Positions 41,061 to 50,322 of a stretch of 64,000 nucleotides of DNA are shown here, piece after piece. Position 1 is the stretch's first letter; every line of letters starts with the position of its first letter. Made by a program: the position numbers and the translations under genes. The notes under the pieces are model-generated. The model worked only from the letters and a program-made list of their open reading frames with translations, was not told the origin of the DNA and searched no databases. Source of the DNA: JAIBJN01 sp963839745 (GTDB taxonomy: Bacteria > Actinomycetota > Thermoleophilia > Gaiellales > Gaiellaceae); NCBI GenBank assembly GCA_963839745.1, contig CAWIWC010000010.1, positions 62,001-126,000 of the forward strand, given 5' to 3'.

Positions 41061-43064
41061 ATGAGGAGATCGATCCTCACGATGCTGGTTGCGCTTGCCG
41101 CGCTCGCGCTTCTGGCCGTCCCGGCGGCGGGCGGCGACCAGCAGCTTCAGCGGCATGCGGCGCAAGCACAGGATCAGCGCGCGCTCGCGAACCCGAACTT
41201 CCGGGTGATCGGCGACGACGTCGCCGACTCGCCGGTCGAGATCCACGGCATGCACGGCATGCAGCACGGCGCGCAGACCGACCACCTGCCGGGCTCGAGC
41301 GAGAACGTCACGCTGCTCGGCCAGGTGGACATCGACAACGTCGCGCCCGGCGACGTTGCCGACGTGACCGCCTACGGCAACTACGCGTATCTCTCCGTGC
41401 GGGATCCGGAGGGCTGCACGGACGCAGGCTTCGCGGTCATCGACATCAAGGATCCGCGGAATCCCAAGCAGGTGGACTTCATCGACTCGACGGACGGGTC
41501 GTTCCCGGGTGAGGGCGCGCACGTCATCAACCTGAACACGAAGTTCTTCAAGGGGCAGGTCCTCGCCGGCAACAACGAGCTCTGCAACGAGGAGACCGGG
41601 GAAGGCGGCCTGTCGCTCTGGGACGTCACCAACCCGCTCGACGCGAAGGTGCTCACCATGCACGCGGGCGACCCGGACGCCGGAACCGCCGGCTTCCCGC
41701 ACGCGTTCAACCACATCCACAGCGTCTTCATCTGGCAGCAGCAGAAGCGCGCGTTCGCCGTGATGACCGACAACATGGAATTCACGGACATCGACATCAT
41801 GGAGATCACGGACCCGCGGAATCCCGTGCTCGTCTCCGAGACCGACGCCAACGACTTCGGCGTCGCGCGGGAAGGGGTCGTCTCCCACGGCAACTTCCAG
41901 GGTTCGTTCCTCCACGACATGGTCGTGAAGAAGATCGGGCGCACCTGGACGCTGCTCGTCTCCTACTGGGACGGCGGCTGGGTCAAGTTCAACGTCAACG
42001 ACCCGGCGAACCCGGTGTACATCAACGACTCGGACTACCCGCTGCCGGACACGCTCTTCCCGGACTACATGTTCCCCGAGGGCAACGCCCACCAGGCCGA
42101 GTTCACGCGGAACAACCGCTGGATCATCGGGACGGACGAGGACTTCTCGCCGTTCAGGCTCCTGAACGACTCGTTCTCGATCACGAGCGGCCCGAATGCG
42201 GGCTCGTACCCGGGCGGCGAGTTCGGGTGGACGGTCCCGATCCGGACGTACCCGGACAGCCAGATCAACGGGCCGACCATCTACGGCGGGTACGGGTGTC
42301 CTGACATCAGCCCAGGCCCCGTAGACAACCCGCCCCCGTTCGATCTTCCTGTGCCTCCGGCGTCGACCATCTCGGCCGACCCGGGCGAGGAGAAGATCCT
42401 CATCCTCCAGCGCGGGCAGTGCTTCTTCTCGGAGAAGGTGGAGACGGCGCAGAACGCCGGCTACAACGCCGTCGCGATCGCCAACCACCACGCCGGGGCG
42501 GGCAACGGCTCGCTGCCGGACGGCATCCTGTGCGGGAGCCAGGGCCACGCGTTCACGCCCACGATCGGGGCCATCTGCATCGGCCACCGGGCGTTCCACC
42601 TGCTCCTGGGGACGACGCCGAACTACGACCCGCCGGGGCCGCCGCACGCTGACGACCCGGCGATCGGGACGCTCGGCGGGGACATCCTCGCCCGCTCGGA
42701 CTTCGACGGCTGGGGCTACGTCCGGCTGCTGGACGCCAACACCATGCAGCAGGTCGACGCCTACGCCATCGACGAGGCCATGGACCCGGACTTCGCCCAG
42801 GGCTTCGGCGATCTGTCCGTGCACGAGGTGGCCGTCGACCCGTACAAGCCGAACCTCGCGTATCTCTCCTACTACGCCGGCGGGATGCGCGTGATCGAGT
42901 ACGGCCCGAACGGCCTGAAGGAGGTCGGCCACCACATCGACGAGGACGGCAACAACTTCTGGGGCATCGAGGTGCACAAGCTGCGCCAGCTCAAGAAGCC
43001 GACCGTCATCCTGGCCAGCGACCGCGACAGCGGCCTCTGGATCTACCAGTACTCGAAGAACTAG
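41061..43064 (+). CDS. Secreted LVIVD-repeat protein with PA domain
   Basis: This 667-residue protein has a signal peptide (MRRSILTMLVALAALALLAV, PAAGG). LVIVD-type beta-propeller repeats follow: YAYLSVRDPEGCTDAGFAVI then DIKDPRNPKQVDFI, and DIMEITDPRNPVLVSETDAN. A protease-associated domain is inserted (EEKILILQRGQCFFSEKVET, then AQNAGYNAVAIANHHAGAGN). The last repeats include LAYLSYYAGGMRVIEYG. Likely an extracellular, His-rich (IHGMHGMQHGAQTDH) binding protein. Function is unknown. The ATG has an AGGAGGGG site. Confidence 0.88.
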   Translation: MRRSILTMLVALAALALLAVPAAGGDQQLQRHAAQAQDQRALANPNFRVIGDDVADSPVEIHGMHGMQHGAQTDHLPGSSENVTLLGQVDIDNVAPGDVADVTAYGNYAYLSVRDPEGCTDAGFAVIDIKDPRNPKQVDFIDSTDGSFPGEGAHVINLNTKFFKGQVLAGNNELCNEETGEGGLSLWDVTNPLDAKVLTMHAGDPDAGTAGFPHAFNHIHSVFIWQQQKRAFAVMTDNMEFTDIDIMEITDPRNPVLVSETDANDFGVAREGVVSHGNFQGSFLHDMVVKKIGRTWTLLVSYWDGGWVKFNVNDPANPVYINDSDYPLPDTLFPDYMFPEGNAHQAEFTRNNRWIIGTDEDFSPFRLLNDSFSITSGPNAGSYPGGEFGWTVPIRTYPDSQINGPTIYGGYGCPDISPGPVDNPPPFDLPVPPASTISADPGEEKILILQRGQCFFSEKVETAQNAGYNAVAIANHHAGAGNGSLPDGILCGSQGHAFTPTIGAICIGHRAFHLLLGTTPNYDPPGPPHADDPAIGTLGGDILARSDFDGWGYVRLLDANTMQQVDAYAIDEAMDPDFAQGFGDLSVHEVAVDPYKPNLAYLSYYAGGMRVIEYGPNGLKEVGHHIDEDGNNFWGIEVHKLRQLKKPTVILASDRDSGLWIYQYSKN

Positions 43065-43402
43065 CCGACGAACGATGTCGGGCAGGCGAGGGGCCGGCGA
43101 GAGCCGGCCCCTCGCTCGTTCCGGGAAGATCTTCCGCCCGTTCGCCGTCCTGGGTTCAGCGGCATTGGAGAGGAGCGGGAGATGCAGCACGGCGACAAGA
43201 CCAAGATCGAAGTCCGGCGGCGACGGCTTCGATAAAGGCGTCACCGGCTAGGAGCCTCGATCTCGACGGGCTCCGAGTCCTGACCCGGCGGGACGCGGTG
43301 ACCACGAGGGCGGCACATGCCGCCCTCGTTTCACTTGTCAGGCAGGCTCAGATCGGGGAGGCTGTCGGGGCTTTCAGGCACCGACACAAGGGGGAGCAAC
43401 TC
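43065..43402. other. Intergenic region between two secreted-protein genes
   Basis: It holds the terminator at 43088-43113 and otherwise no gene. A frame upstream of the next gene is open but lacks coding character. Confidence 0.5.
43088..43113 (+). terminator. Terminator after the LVIVD/PA gene
   Basis: An 11-bp stem GAGGGGCCGGC/GCCGGCCCCTC with loop GAGA. The same stem sequence recurs at 60966-60991, so it is a reused terminator module. Confidence 0.72.
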
Positions 43403-45259
43403 ATGAACTCCATGGCAGGCTCCGGTCGCGAGCGCTCGCGGCCGACACCGGGGCGAGCGGCTGTGGGCGTCCTGGCGGCACTCGCCGCTGTCGTCACAGC
43501 AGTCGTGGCCCTCGCGCTCGCCGGTCCGGCGGCCGCACAGGTCACCGGTCCGGTGTTCATGGACGGTCAGGCACAGCCCGTCTTCTCGACGGTTCCGGCC
43601 ACCTGGGTGCGGCAGGAGCTCTGGGTCGAGAGCACGATCGACAGCGACTTCGACGGGCAGCTCGACCGGATCCACATCGACGTGACGCGGGTGCAGGAGA
43701 CCGACACCATCGGCCTCAAGGTCCCCGTCGTCATGGAGGTGAGCCCCTACTACGGCGGTGACGTGCCCGTCGTCAACTGGGGCGTCGACCATGAGATCGG
43801 TCAGCCGCCGACCTTCCGGCCGACCGCCACGCCGACGTTCTTCGACACGAGCCCGATCATCTCGAACTCGCACGTGTCGACGTGGGTGCCGCGCGGGTTC
43901 GCGGTCGTCCACGCCGAGGGCACCGGCACCGGTCTTTCGACCGGCTGCCCGACCACCGGCGACCCGTTCGAGACGCTCGGCCCGAAGGCGGTCATCGACT
44001 GGCTCAACGGCCGCGCCAGGGCCTTCACGGCGCAGACCGGCGGCACCGAGGTCTCCGCCACCTGGACGACCGGGAAGGTCGGCATGATCGGGACGTCCTA
44101 CAACGGCACGCTGCCGATCGGCGTCGCCACCACGGGCGTCGAGGGCCTCGAGGCCATCGTGCCGATCTCGGCGATCAACAGCTGGTACGACTACTACCGC
44201 GCCAACGGCGCCGTGCGGGCGCCGGGCGGGTTCCAGGGCGAGGACGCGGACGTGCTCGCCGAGTACACGTACACCCGGCCGGACCAGACCATCTGCCGGC
44301 CGGTGATCGCCAGCCTGGCGGCGAACCAGGACCGCGTCACGGGCGACTACACGCCCTTCTGGGACGCCCGGAACTACATGAACGACATCGACAAGCTGGA
44401 GGCCGCCGCGCTCGTCGCCCACGGCAACAACGACTGGAACGTGATGACGAAGCACGCCGCCACGTTCTACGCGGCGCTGCGCGAGCGGAACGTGCCGCAC
44501 CAGCTCTACTGGCACCAGGGCGGCCACGGCGGCTCTCCGCCGCTCATCCGCACGAACCGCTGGTTCAGCCGCTACCTCTGGGATCACCAGAACAACGTCG
44601 AGAACGACCCGAAGGCGTGGGTTGTCCGCGAGGGGCAGAGCTCGCAGAACCCGACGCCGTATCCCGAGTGGCCCGATCCGGCCGCGGCCAGGGTGACCCT
44701 GAGCTTCAGCGGGAACGGCCTCGCGACGGGGGCGCTCACCCTGGATGAAAGCCGCCGCGCATCGCTGACGCTCGTGGACGACGCCACGATCAGCCCGACG
44801 ACGCTCATGAACGCAGCCGCGTCGCCGAACCGCCTCGTGTTCAAGACGCCGCCGACCGTGGCGCCGATCCGCATCAGCGGCACCCCGACGATCACGCTGA
44901 CGATGGCGTTCAGCAAGCCCAAGGCCAACATGACGGCGTACCTGATCAGCTATCCGGTCGGCACGGGCAACGCGACGGTCATCAGCCGCGGCTGGATCGA
45001 CCCGGAGAACCGGACGTCCGCGGCGGTTACCGAGTCGGTGACGCCGGGGAAGGCGTACAAGTTGTCCTTCGACTTCCAGCCGAAGGACACTGTCGTCCCC
45101 GTGGGCAGGCGGCTCGGCGTCATGATCCTCTCGAGCGACCGCGACTTCACGATCCGTCCGTCGCCCGGGACCCAGCTCACGATGGATGTGAGAGAGAGCA
45201 CGGTGCGCCTGCCGATCGTCGGAGGCCCGTCGGCCTTCACGAACGCAATCGACTGGTAG
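43403..45259 (+). CDS. Secreted X-Pro dipeptidyl-peptidase (S15/CocE-type) hydrolase
   Basis: This 618-residue protein starts at an ATG after GGGGGAG. The signal peptide (VLAALAAVVTAVVALALAGP, AAAQ) precedes the alpha/beta-hydrolase domain. The nucleophile is in KVGMIGTSYNGTLPIGVATT (G-T-S-Y-N-G), the Asp in VAHGNNDWNVMTKHA and the His in YWHQGGHGGSPPLI. The C-terminal jelly-roll (SGTPTITLTMAFSKPKANMT) is typical of S15/CocE enzymes. It probably cleaves Xaa-Pro dipeptides or acyl esters outside the cell. Confidence 0.92.
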   Translation: MNSMAGSGRERSRPTPGRAAVGVLAALAAVVTAVVALALAGPAAAQVTGPVFMDGQAQPVFSTVPATWVRQELWVESTIDSDFDGQLDRIHIDVTRVQETDTIGLKVPVVMEVSPYYGGDVPVVNWGVDHEIGQPPTFRPTATPTFFDTSPIISNSHVSTWVPRGFAVVHAEGTGTGLSTGCPTTGDPFETLGPKAVIDWLNGRARAFTAQTGGTEVSATWTTGKVGMIGTSYNGTLPIGVATTGVEGLEAIVPISAINSWYDYYRANGAVRAPGGFQGEDADVLAEYTYTRPDQTICRPVIASLAANQDRVTGDYTPFWDARNYMNDIDKLEAAALVAHGNNDWNVMTKHAATFYAALRERNVPHQLYWHQGGHGGSPPLIRTNRWFSRYLWDHQNNVENDPKAWVVREGQSSQNPTPYPEWPDPAAARVTLSFSGNGLATGALTLDESRRASLTLVDDATISPTTLMNAAASPNRLVFKTPPTVAPIRISGTPTITLTMAFSKPKANMTAYLISYPVGTGNATVISRGWIDPENRTSAAVTESVTPGKAYKLSFDFQPKDTVVPVGRRLGVMILSSDRDFTIRPSPGTQLTMDVRESTVRLPIVGGPSAFTNAIDW

Positions 45260-45339
45260 GCGGACTACCGTCGAGGGGTGTCCGGTCCAGGCCGGACACC
45301 CCTCCGCCGCCGTGGGTCCGCTGCGAGATCTGGCAGCCG

Positions 45340-46152
45340 TCAGGTGAGGCTCTGCGCGACGTCGCCCATGCGCTCGAAGCGGGCGCCCGCCTCGCGGCAG
45401 CGGTCGACGAACGTCTCGAGCATGGCCATCCGGTGGCCGCGGCCGATCACCTGCGGGTGCATCGTCACGGTGAGGATCCCGCCGTCGACGTTCGCGTCCA
45501 TCCAGTCGAGCTCGCCCTGCCAGATCTCGAGGACGTCGCTCGGGGTCGCGCCGCCCTTGCGGTACGGGTCGAAGTTGAACTGGAAGTGGACCCAGTCGTC
45601 GAGCTCGAAGGAGAGCGGGAGCTCCCAGACCGTCGACTCGCGCCCGCGCACGAGCGGCACGCCGCGCGCGACCTGGTCGCCGATGCGGGGGTGGAACGGC
45701 CGGTAGTCGTCGGCCATCAGGCTCGAGTCGTAGAGGAAGCCGTGCTCCTCCACCAGCGGGAGCGTCGCCTCCGAGAGGTCGGCCGAGGGCGCGCGGAACC
45801 CGAGCGGCTTCACGCCGATGCCCTCGAGCACCTCGAGCGCGCGCTCCATGTCGGCGCGCTCCTCGTCCGGGGTCTGCAGGCTCGGGTCGATGTGCGCGTA
45901 GGAGTGGTGGGCGACCTCGTGGCCGGCCTGCAGGATCGCGTCGACCTCGTCGGGGAACGACTCCACCGTGTGACCGGGCACGAAGAATGTCGCGTCAAGC
46001 TCGCGCTCCTTCAGGAAGTCGAGGATGCGCGGGACGCCGACGCGCGCCCCGTACTCGCCGCGGTAGAGCATCGCGGGCGTGACGCGGTCGTAGGCGAGCC
46101 AGACCGAGAGCGCGTCGAAGTCGAACGTCAGGCAGACCGTGCTGCGAGGCAC
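45340..46152 (-). CDS. Polysaccharide deacetylase (NodB-fold) family protein
   Basis: This 270-residue protein begins at a GTG (PRSTVCLTFDFDALSVWLAY). The catalytic/metal Asp pair is in LTFDFDALS, the metal His motif in GHEVAHHSYAHIDPS (H-x3-H type), and FRAPSADLSEAT is motif 3. No signal peptide is seen, which is typical of cytoplasmic PuuE/HpuA-like members that act on small amides such as allantoin or formamides rather than chitin. It is divergent from ku with ~80 bp between. Confidence 0.88.
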   Translation of the reverse strand: MPRSTVCLTFDFDALSVWLAYDRVTPAMLYRGEYGARVGVPRILDFLKERELDATFFVPGHTVESFPDEVDAILQAGHEVAHHSYAHIDPSLQTPDEERADMERALEVLEGIGVKPLGFRAPSADLSEATLPLVEEHGFLYDSSLMADDYRPFHPRIGDQVARGVPLVRGRESTVWELPLSFELDDWVHFQFNFDPYRKGGATPSDVLEIWQGELDWMDANVDGGILTVTMHPQVIGRGHRMAMLETFVDRCREAGARFERMGDVAQSLT

Positions 46153-46232
46153 GGGGGGATGCTACGCGAGGCGCCGCCGCTACCTTCGCTGTGACGTTTG
46201 GAGGCCGCCTCGCTGGCAATAACTCCCTGGAC

Positions 46233-47051
46233 ATGGCGAGAGCGATCTGGTCAGGCACGATCGCGTTCGGGCTCGTGAGCGTGCCCGTGCGCATGGAGAG
46301 CGCCGTCGAGGAGCACAAGCTCCACTTCAACCTCGTGCACGAGCCGGACGGGGGCCGCATCGGCTACCAGAAGATCTGCAAGAAGGATGACAAGCCGGTC
46401 GACGACGACGAGGTCGTCAAGGCCTTCGAGATCCGGAAGGGGAAGTGGGTCTACCTCGAGGACGAGGACTTCAAGGGCGCGGCCCTCGACCAGGCGCAGA
46501 AGACGATCGACATCCGCGCCTTCGTCGAGCAGGAGGAGATCGACCCGATCTTCTTCGAGCGCACCTACTACCTGGCTCCGAAGGACGGCGGCGAGAAGGT
46601 CTACACGCTCCTGGCGCGCGCGATGGAGCAGTCGGGCCTCGTCGCCGTGGCCACCTTCGTCATGCGCGACCGCCAGCACCTCGGGTGCCTCCGCATCCGG
46701 GACGGCGTCATCACGCTCGAGCGCATGCACTTTGCCGACGAGATCCGGCCCGCGAAGGGCATCGCGCCCAAGGGCGTGCGCGTGGACAAGAAGGAGCTCG
46801 AGATGGCGAGCCAGCTCGTCAAGCAGTTCTCGGGCGCCTTCAAGCCGGAGGCGTTCTCCGACACCTACCGCGACACGCTCGTCAAGATCATCAAGGCGAA
46901 GGAGAAGGGCGAGACCGTGCCGGTCGCGGAGGAAGAGCAGCCCGAGGCTCCCGTCGATCTCATGGCCGCGCTGCGCGACAGCGTGAACGCGGCGAAGAAG
47001 AACCGCGGCAAGGCCCGCAGACCGCGGAAGGCGAAGCGCAAGGCCGCGTGA
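46233..47051 (+). CDS. ku: Ku protein, DNA end-binding factor for NHEJ
   Basis: This 272-residue protein begins MARAIWSGTIAFGLVSVPVR, diagnostic for bacterial Ku. KLHFNLVHEPDGGRIGYQKI, CKKDDKPVDDDEVVKAFEI and FEDEDF-like sequence follow, and the C-terminus is a Lys/Arg-rich tail (KKNRGKARRPRKAKRKAA). It forms a homodimer ring on double-strand ends and recruits LigD, which is not in this window. The next gene starts within a few bases of the stop. Confidence 0.96.
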   Translation: MARAIWSGTIAFGLVSVPVRMESAVEEHKLHFNLVHEPDGGRIGYQKICKKDDKPVDDDEVVKAFEIRKGKWVYLEDEDFKGAALDQAQKTIDIRAFVEQEEIDPIFFERTYYLAPKDGGEKVYTLLARAMEQSGLVAVATFVMRDRQHLGCLRIRDGVITLERMHFADEIRPAKGIAPKGVRVDKKELEMASQLVKQFSGAFKPEAFSDTYRDTLVKIIKAKEKGETVPVAEEEQPEAPVDLMAALRDSVNAAKKNRGKARRPRKAKRKAA

Positions 47052-47070
47052 CCACCGGGCCGCTCTCGCG

Positions 47071-48342
47071 CTGAGCCTCCTTGCCGTAGCGGGCCCCGGG
47101 TTCGACCTCGGGGATGCCTACGCCCTCGCGCTCGCCTTCCTCGGGATCGCGGTCTTCGCGGCGGTCGGCGCGCTCTCGAACCAGGACGAGCGGGCGTTCT
47201 CGGCAGCGCTCATCTATCTCGCCCTGGGCCTCGTGGCCGCGGTCGTCATCCGCGCGTTCGACATCCCGTGGCTCGACCCGGTCGACGACGCCGAGATCGT
47301 CATGCGCCTCGCCGAGTTCGCGGTCGTCGTCGCGCTCTTCTCCACGGGCCTGAAGCTCGACCGCGAGCTCTCGTGGCGCTCGTGGGGCTCGGTCGTGCGG
47401 CTGCTCGGCATCGTCATGCCGCTCACGATCGCGGCGGTCGCGCTCTTCGGTGTCGGCGTCATGGGGCTTCCCCTTGCGGCAGCCGTCGTGCTCGGCGCGG
47501 CGCTCGCCCCGACCGATCCCGTGCTGGCCGGCGACGTAGGCGTGGGGCCGCCCGGGGAGGAGGACGAGCGCGAGCCGCACTTCGCCGTCACGGCCGAGGC
47601 AGGGCTCAACGACGGGCTGGCGTTCCCGTTCGTCGCGCTCGGGCTCTTCCTCGCGCTCGAGGACCGCGGCGGGAGCTGGGTCGTCGAGTGGATCCTGGCC
47701 GACGTCGTCTACGCGGTGCCGGTGGGGCTCGCCCTGGGCGGCGCCGGCGGATACGCGATCGCCGCCATCGTCCTCTGGCTGCGCGACCGGCGGCTGCTCG
47801 GCCACGAGTTCGACGGCTGGGTCGCCGTCGGCGCCGTGCTCGTGCTCTACGGCGCGACGGAGCTCGTCGGCGCGTACGGCTTCCTCGCGGCGTTTGCGGG
47901 CGGGATCGGCTTCCGCCGCTACGAGCGCGATCACGAGGTCAACGAGCGCGTCCACCAGGGCGCGGAGGTGGTGGAGAAGTTCTCCGAGCTCGCCGCGATC
48001 CTGCTCCTCGGGAGCATGGTGACGATCGCCGGCTGGGCCGAGGCCGGCTGGGCGGGCGCGGCGCTGGTGCCGTTCCTGCTCCTTGCGGTGAGGCCGGCCG
48101 CCGTCTTCCTCGGCTTCCTCGGGTCGGGACTCCCGCTCCGCGAGCGCGCCTTCCTCGGCTGGTTCGGCGTCCGCGGGATCGGCTCGCTCTACTACGTTGC
48201 CGTCGCGCTGGTGGCAGGGTCACTGGCCGTCGAGGACGCGCAGACGATCTTCTGGGCGGTGGCGGCCTGCGTCGTCGCCTCGATCGTCGTGCACGGCGTC
48301 ACGGGGACGCCGGCGGTCAGCCGCCTCGCGCGCCGCGGTTAG
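47071..48342 (+). CDS. Na+/H+ antiporter (cation:proton antiporter family), 5' end uncertain
   Basis: The protein has ~11-12 membrane segments, with the ion-site signatures LFSTGLKLDRELSWRSWGSV, ALAPTDPVLAGDVGVGPPGE and AEAGLNDGLAFPFVALGLFL (N-D pair), and GWFGVRGIGSLYYVAVALVA. The first ATG/GTG/TTG is at 47233, but the frame upstream encodes two further hydrophobic segments (AYALALAFLGIAVFAAVGAL, AALIYLALGLVAAVVI). These belong to the family N-terminus. I therefore begin at CTG 47071. The alternative is GTG 47048 with a one-base loss near 47056-47062. Located directly after ku. Confidence 0.8.
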   Translation: MSLLAVAGPGFDLGDAYALALAFLGIAVFAAVGALSNQDERAFSAALIYLALGLVAAVVIRAFDIPWLDPVDDAEIVMRLAEFAVVVALFSTGLKLDRELSWRSWGSVVRLLGIVMPLTIAAVALFGVGVMGLPLAAAVVLGAALAPTDPVLAGDVGVGPPGEEDEREPHFAVTAEAGLNDGLAFPFVALGLFLALEDRGGSWVVEWILADVVYAVPVGLALGGAGGYAIAAIVLWLRDRRLLGHEFDGWVAVGAVLVLYGATELVGAYGFLAAFAGGIGFRRYERDHEVNERVHQGAEVVEKFSELAAILLLGSMVTIAGWAEAGWAGAALVPFLLLAVRPAAVFLGFLGSGLPLRERAFLGWFGVRGIGSLYYVAVALVAGSLAVEDAQTIFWAVAACVVASIVVHGVTGTPAVSRLARRG

Positions 48343-48674
48343 GCCCAGCCGAGCTCGGCGATCCGGTCCTCGTCGATCCCGAAGTGGTGCGCGATCTCGT
48401 GGACGACGGTGATGCGGATCTCCTCCTCGAGCACCTGCGGGTCGTCGCCGAACTCCTCCTCGAGCGGGATCCGGTAGATGGCGATCTTGTCGGGGAGCGC
48501 CCCGTCGTAGCCGTCGATGCCGCGCTCGGTGAGCGGGATGCCGAGGTAGAGGCCGAACAGGTCGGGATCCTCGTCGTTCTCGTCCTCGACGACGATCTCG
48601 ACGTTCGACATCGCGTCGCGGAGCTTGGGCGGCAGCGACTCGAGCGCGGCGTGCACGTGATCCTCGAACGTCAC
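48339..48674 (-). CDS. Small zincin-like metallopeptidase
   Basis: This 111-residue protein has the zinc-protease motif H-E-x-x-H in RITVVHEIAHHFGIDEDRIA. An N-terminal stretch rich in Asp/Glu (VEIVVEDENDEDPDLFGLYL) precedes it. This minimal metallopeptidase family of unknown target is common in actinobacteria. GTG start. It lies 4 bp downstream of the rhomboid gene and its end overlaps the antiporter stop on the other strand by 4 bp. Confidence 0.88.
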   Translation of the reverse strand: MTFEDHVHAALESLPPKLRDAMSNVEIVVEDENDEDPDLFGLYLGIPLTERGIDGYDGALPDKIAIYRIPLEEEFGDDPQVLEEEIRITVVHEIAHHFGIDEDRIAELGWA

Positions 48675-48678
48675 CTGC

Positions 48679-49371
48679 TCAGTATCGCGGCCGCAGGCGG
48701 CCCGCGGCGAAGGCCCGCACCGTCAGGAGCCCGAAGACGATGCCGCCGATGTGCGCGAAGTACGCGACGCCTCCGCTCTCCTGGGCGCCGACGAACGAGA
48801 GCCCGCCGACGAACGCCTGCATGACGAAGTAGATCCCCAGGAAGATGACGGCGGGGAGGGGGAAGATGAAGAACGGGAAGACGTACGTGAGCACGCGCCC
48901 GTGCGGGTGGAGGACGAAGTACGCGCCGAGCACCGCCGAGATGGCCCCGCTGGCGCCGAGATTCGGGATCGACGCGTCCGCCTGGGTGCCGAACATCAAG
49001 GTGACCGCGGACTGCGTCGCCATCGCCGCGACGCCTCCGAGGACGTAGAAGGCGATGAAGCGCGGCCGGCCGAGCGTGTCCTCGACGTTGTTCCCGAAGA
49101 CCCAGAGGTAGAGCATGTTCCCCAGCAGGTGGAGCCAGCCCGCGTGCAGGAACATGGACGTGAAGAGGGTGACGAGCCAGCCCTCGCCGGCCGTCGGGCA
49201 CGACTCCTCGACCTCGCACGGGCGGAACGCGAAATCGTTGACGGAGGTGAAGAAGCCCTCGCCTTCGCCGGCGCCCTGGTAGAGCGCGAACACGACGATG
49301 TTCGCGGCGATCAGGGCGACGGTCACGACCGGGAACCGCCGCGTCGGGAGGTTGTCCCGGAGCGGGAGCAC
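48679..49371 (-). CDS. Rhomboid intramembrane serine protease
   Basis: This 230-residue protein has six membrane helices. SMFLHAGWLHLLGNMLYLWV carries the H...HLxxN motif, NLGASGAISAVLGAYF the catalytic Ser (GASGA), and YFAHIGGIVFGLL the catalytic His. A cytoplasmic signal-like N-terminus (MLPLRDNLPTRRFPVVT) is typical. It cleaves membrane proteins within the bilayer. Part of the minus-strand run with argF upstream (12 bp) and the zincin downstream. Confidence 0.93.
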   Translation of the reverse strand: MLPLRDNLPTRRFPVVTVALIAANIVVFALYQGAGEGEGFFTSVNDFAFRPCEVEESCPTAGEGWLVTLFTSMFLHAGWLHLLGNMLYLWVFGNNVEDTLGRPRFIAFYVLGGVAAMATQSAVTLMFGTQADASIPNLGASGAISAVLGAYFVLHPHGRVLTYVFPFFIFPLPAVIFLGIYFVMQAFVGGLSFVGAQESGGVAYFAHIGGIVFGLLTVRAFAAGRLRPRY

Positions 49372-49383
49372 GAGGTTGCAGGC

Positions 49384-50322
49384 CTACTTGATGACGAGCG
49401 CCATCAGGGCCTTCTGGGCGTGCAGGCGGTTCTCCGCCTGATCCCAGACGGCCGAGCTGGGCCCGTAGAGCACGTCCTCGGCGATCTCCTCGCCGTAGTG
49501 GGCGGGGAGGCAGTGGAGCACGATCGCGCGCTCGCTCCCCAGGGCGACCATGTCCTGGTCGATGCCGTAGCCGGCGAGGTCGGCGAGGCGCTTCTCGCGC
49601 TCCTCGTCCTGGCCCATGCTGGTCCAGACGTCGGTGTAGAGGACGTCGGCGCCGCTCGCCGCCGCGCGCGGGTCGTTCGTCAGCTCGACAGACGTGCCGG
49701 CGACGTTCGCCGCCGTCCTGGCCCAGCCGACGACCTCCTCCGACGGCTCGTAGCCCGCAGGCGTGGCGGCGACGAAGTCCATGCCGAGCTTGGCGCAGGC
49801 GACCATGAGGGAGTGGCAGACGTTGTTCCCGTCGCCGAGGTACGCCACGCGGACGCCCTCGAAGCCGCCCAGCCGCTCGCGGATCGTCATGACGTCGGCG
49901 AGTGCCTGGCACGGATGGAACTCGTCCGTGAGCCCGTTGATGACCGGGATGTCGGCGTGCTCGGCGAGCTCGTCCACGTCTGCCTGCTTGAACGTGCGGA
50001 TCATGATCCCGTTCAGATAGCGCGAGAGCACGACGGCGGTGTCCTTGATCGTCTCCCCGCGGCCCAGCTGGAGATCCCCCGCCGCGAGGTAGAGGCCGGT
50101 GCCGCCGAGCTGGGAGATGCCGACCTCGAAGCTCACCCTCGTCCGGGTGGACGGCTTCTGGAAGATCATCCCGAGCGTGCGGCCCTCGAGGAGCAGATGC
50201 GGCACGCGCTCGCGCTGCCGGGCCTTGAGCCGGTCGGCGTGGTCGAGCACGAGGACGAGCTCCTCCGGCGCCCAGTCGTTGATGCGGAGGAAGTCGCGAC
50301 CCTTCAGGTGCGCCGGAATCAC
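49384..50322 (-). CDS. argF: Ornithine carbamoyltransferase
   Basis: This 312-residue protein (GTG start, MIPAHLKGRDFLRINDWAPE) has the carbamoyl-phosphate motif FQKPSTRTRVSFEVGISQLG. LTDEFHPCQALADVMTIRE (H-P-C-Q) and VLHCLPAHYGEEI (H-C-L-P, ornithine site) follow. It makes citrulline from ornithine and carbamoyl phosphate or, in catabolic settings, runs in reverse. The start overlaps the arcC stop, so the pair could generate ATP from citrulline as in the arginine deiminase route. No arcA is present here. Confidence 0.95.
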   Translation of the reverse strand: MIPAHLKGRDFLRINDWAPEELVLVLDHADRLKARQRERVPHLLLEGRTLGMIFQKPSTRTRVSFEVGISQLGGTGLYLAAGDLQLGRGETIKDTAVVLSRYLNGIMIRTFKQADVDELAEHADIPVINGLTDEFHPCQALADVMTIRERLGGFEGVRVAYLGDGNNVCHSLMVACAKLGMDFVAATPAGYEPSEEVVGWARTAANVAGTSVELTNDPRAAASGADVLYTDVWTSMGQDEEREKRLADLAGYGIDQDMVALGSERAIVLHCLPAHYGEEIAEDVLYGPSSAVWDQAENRLHAQKALMALVIK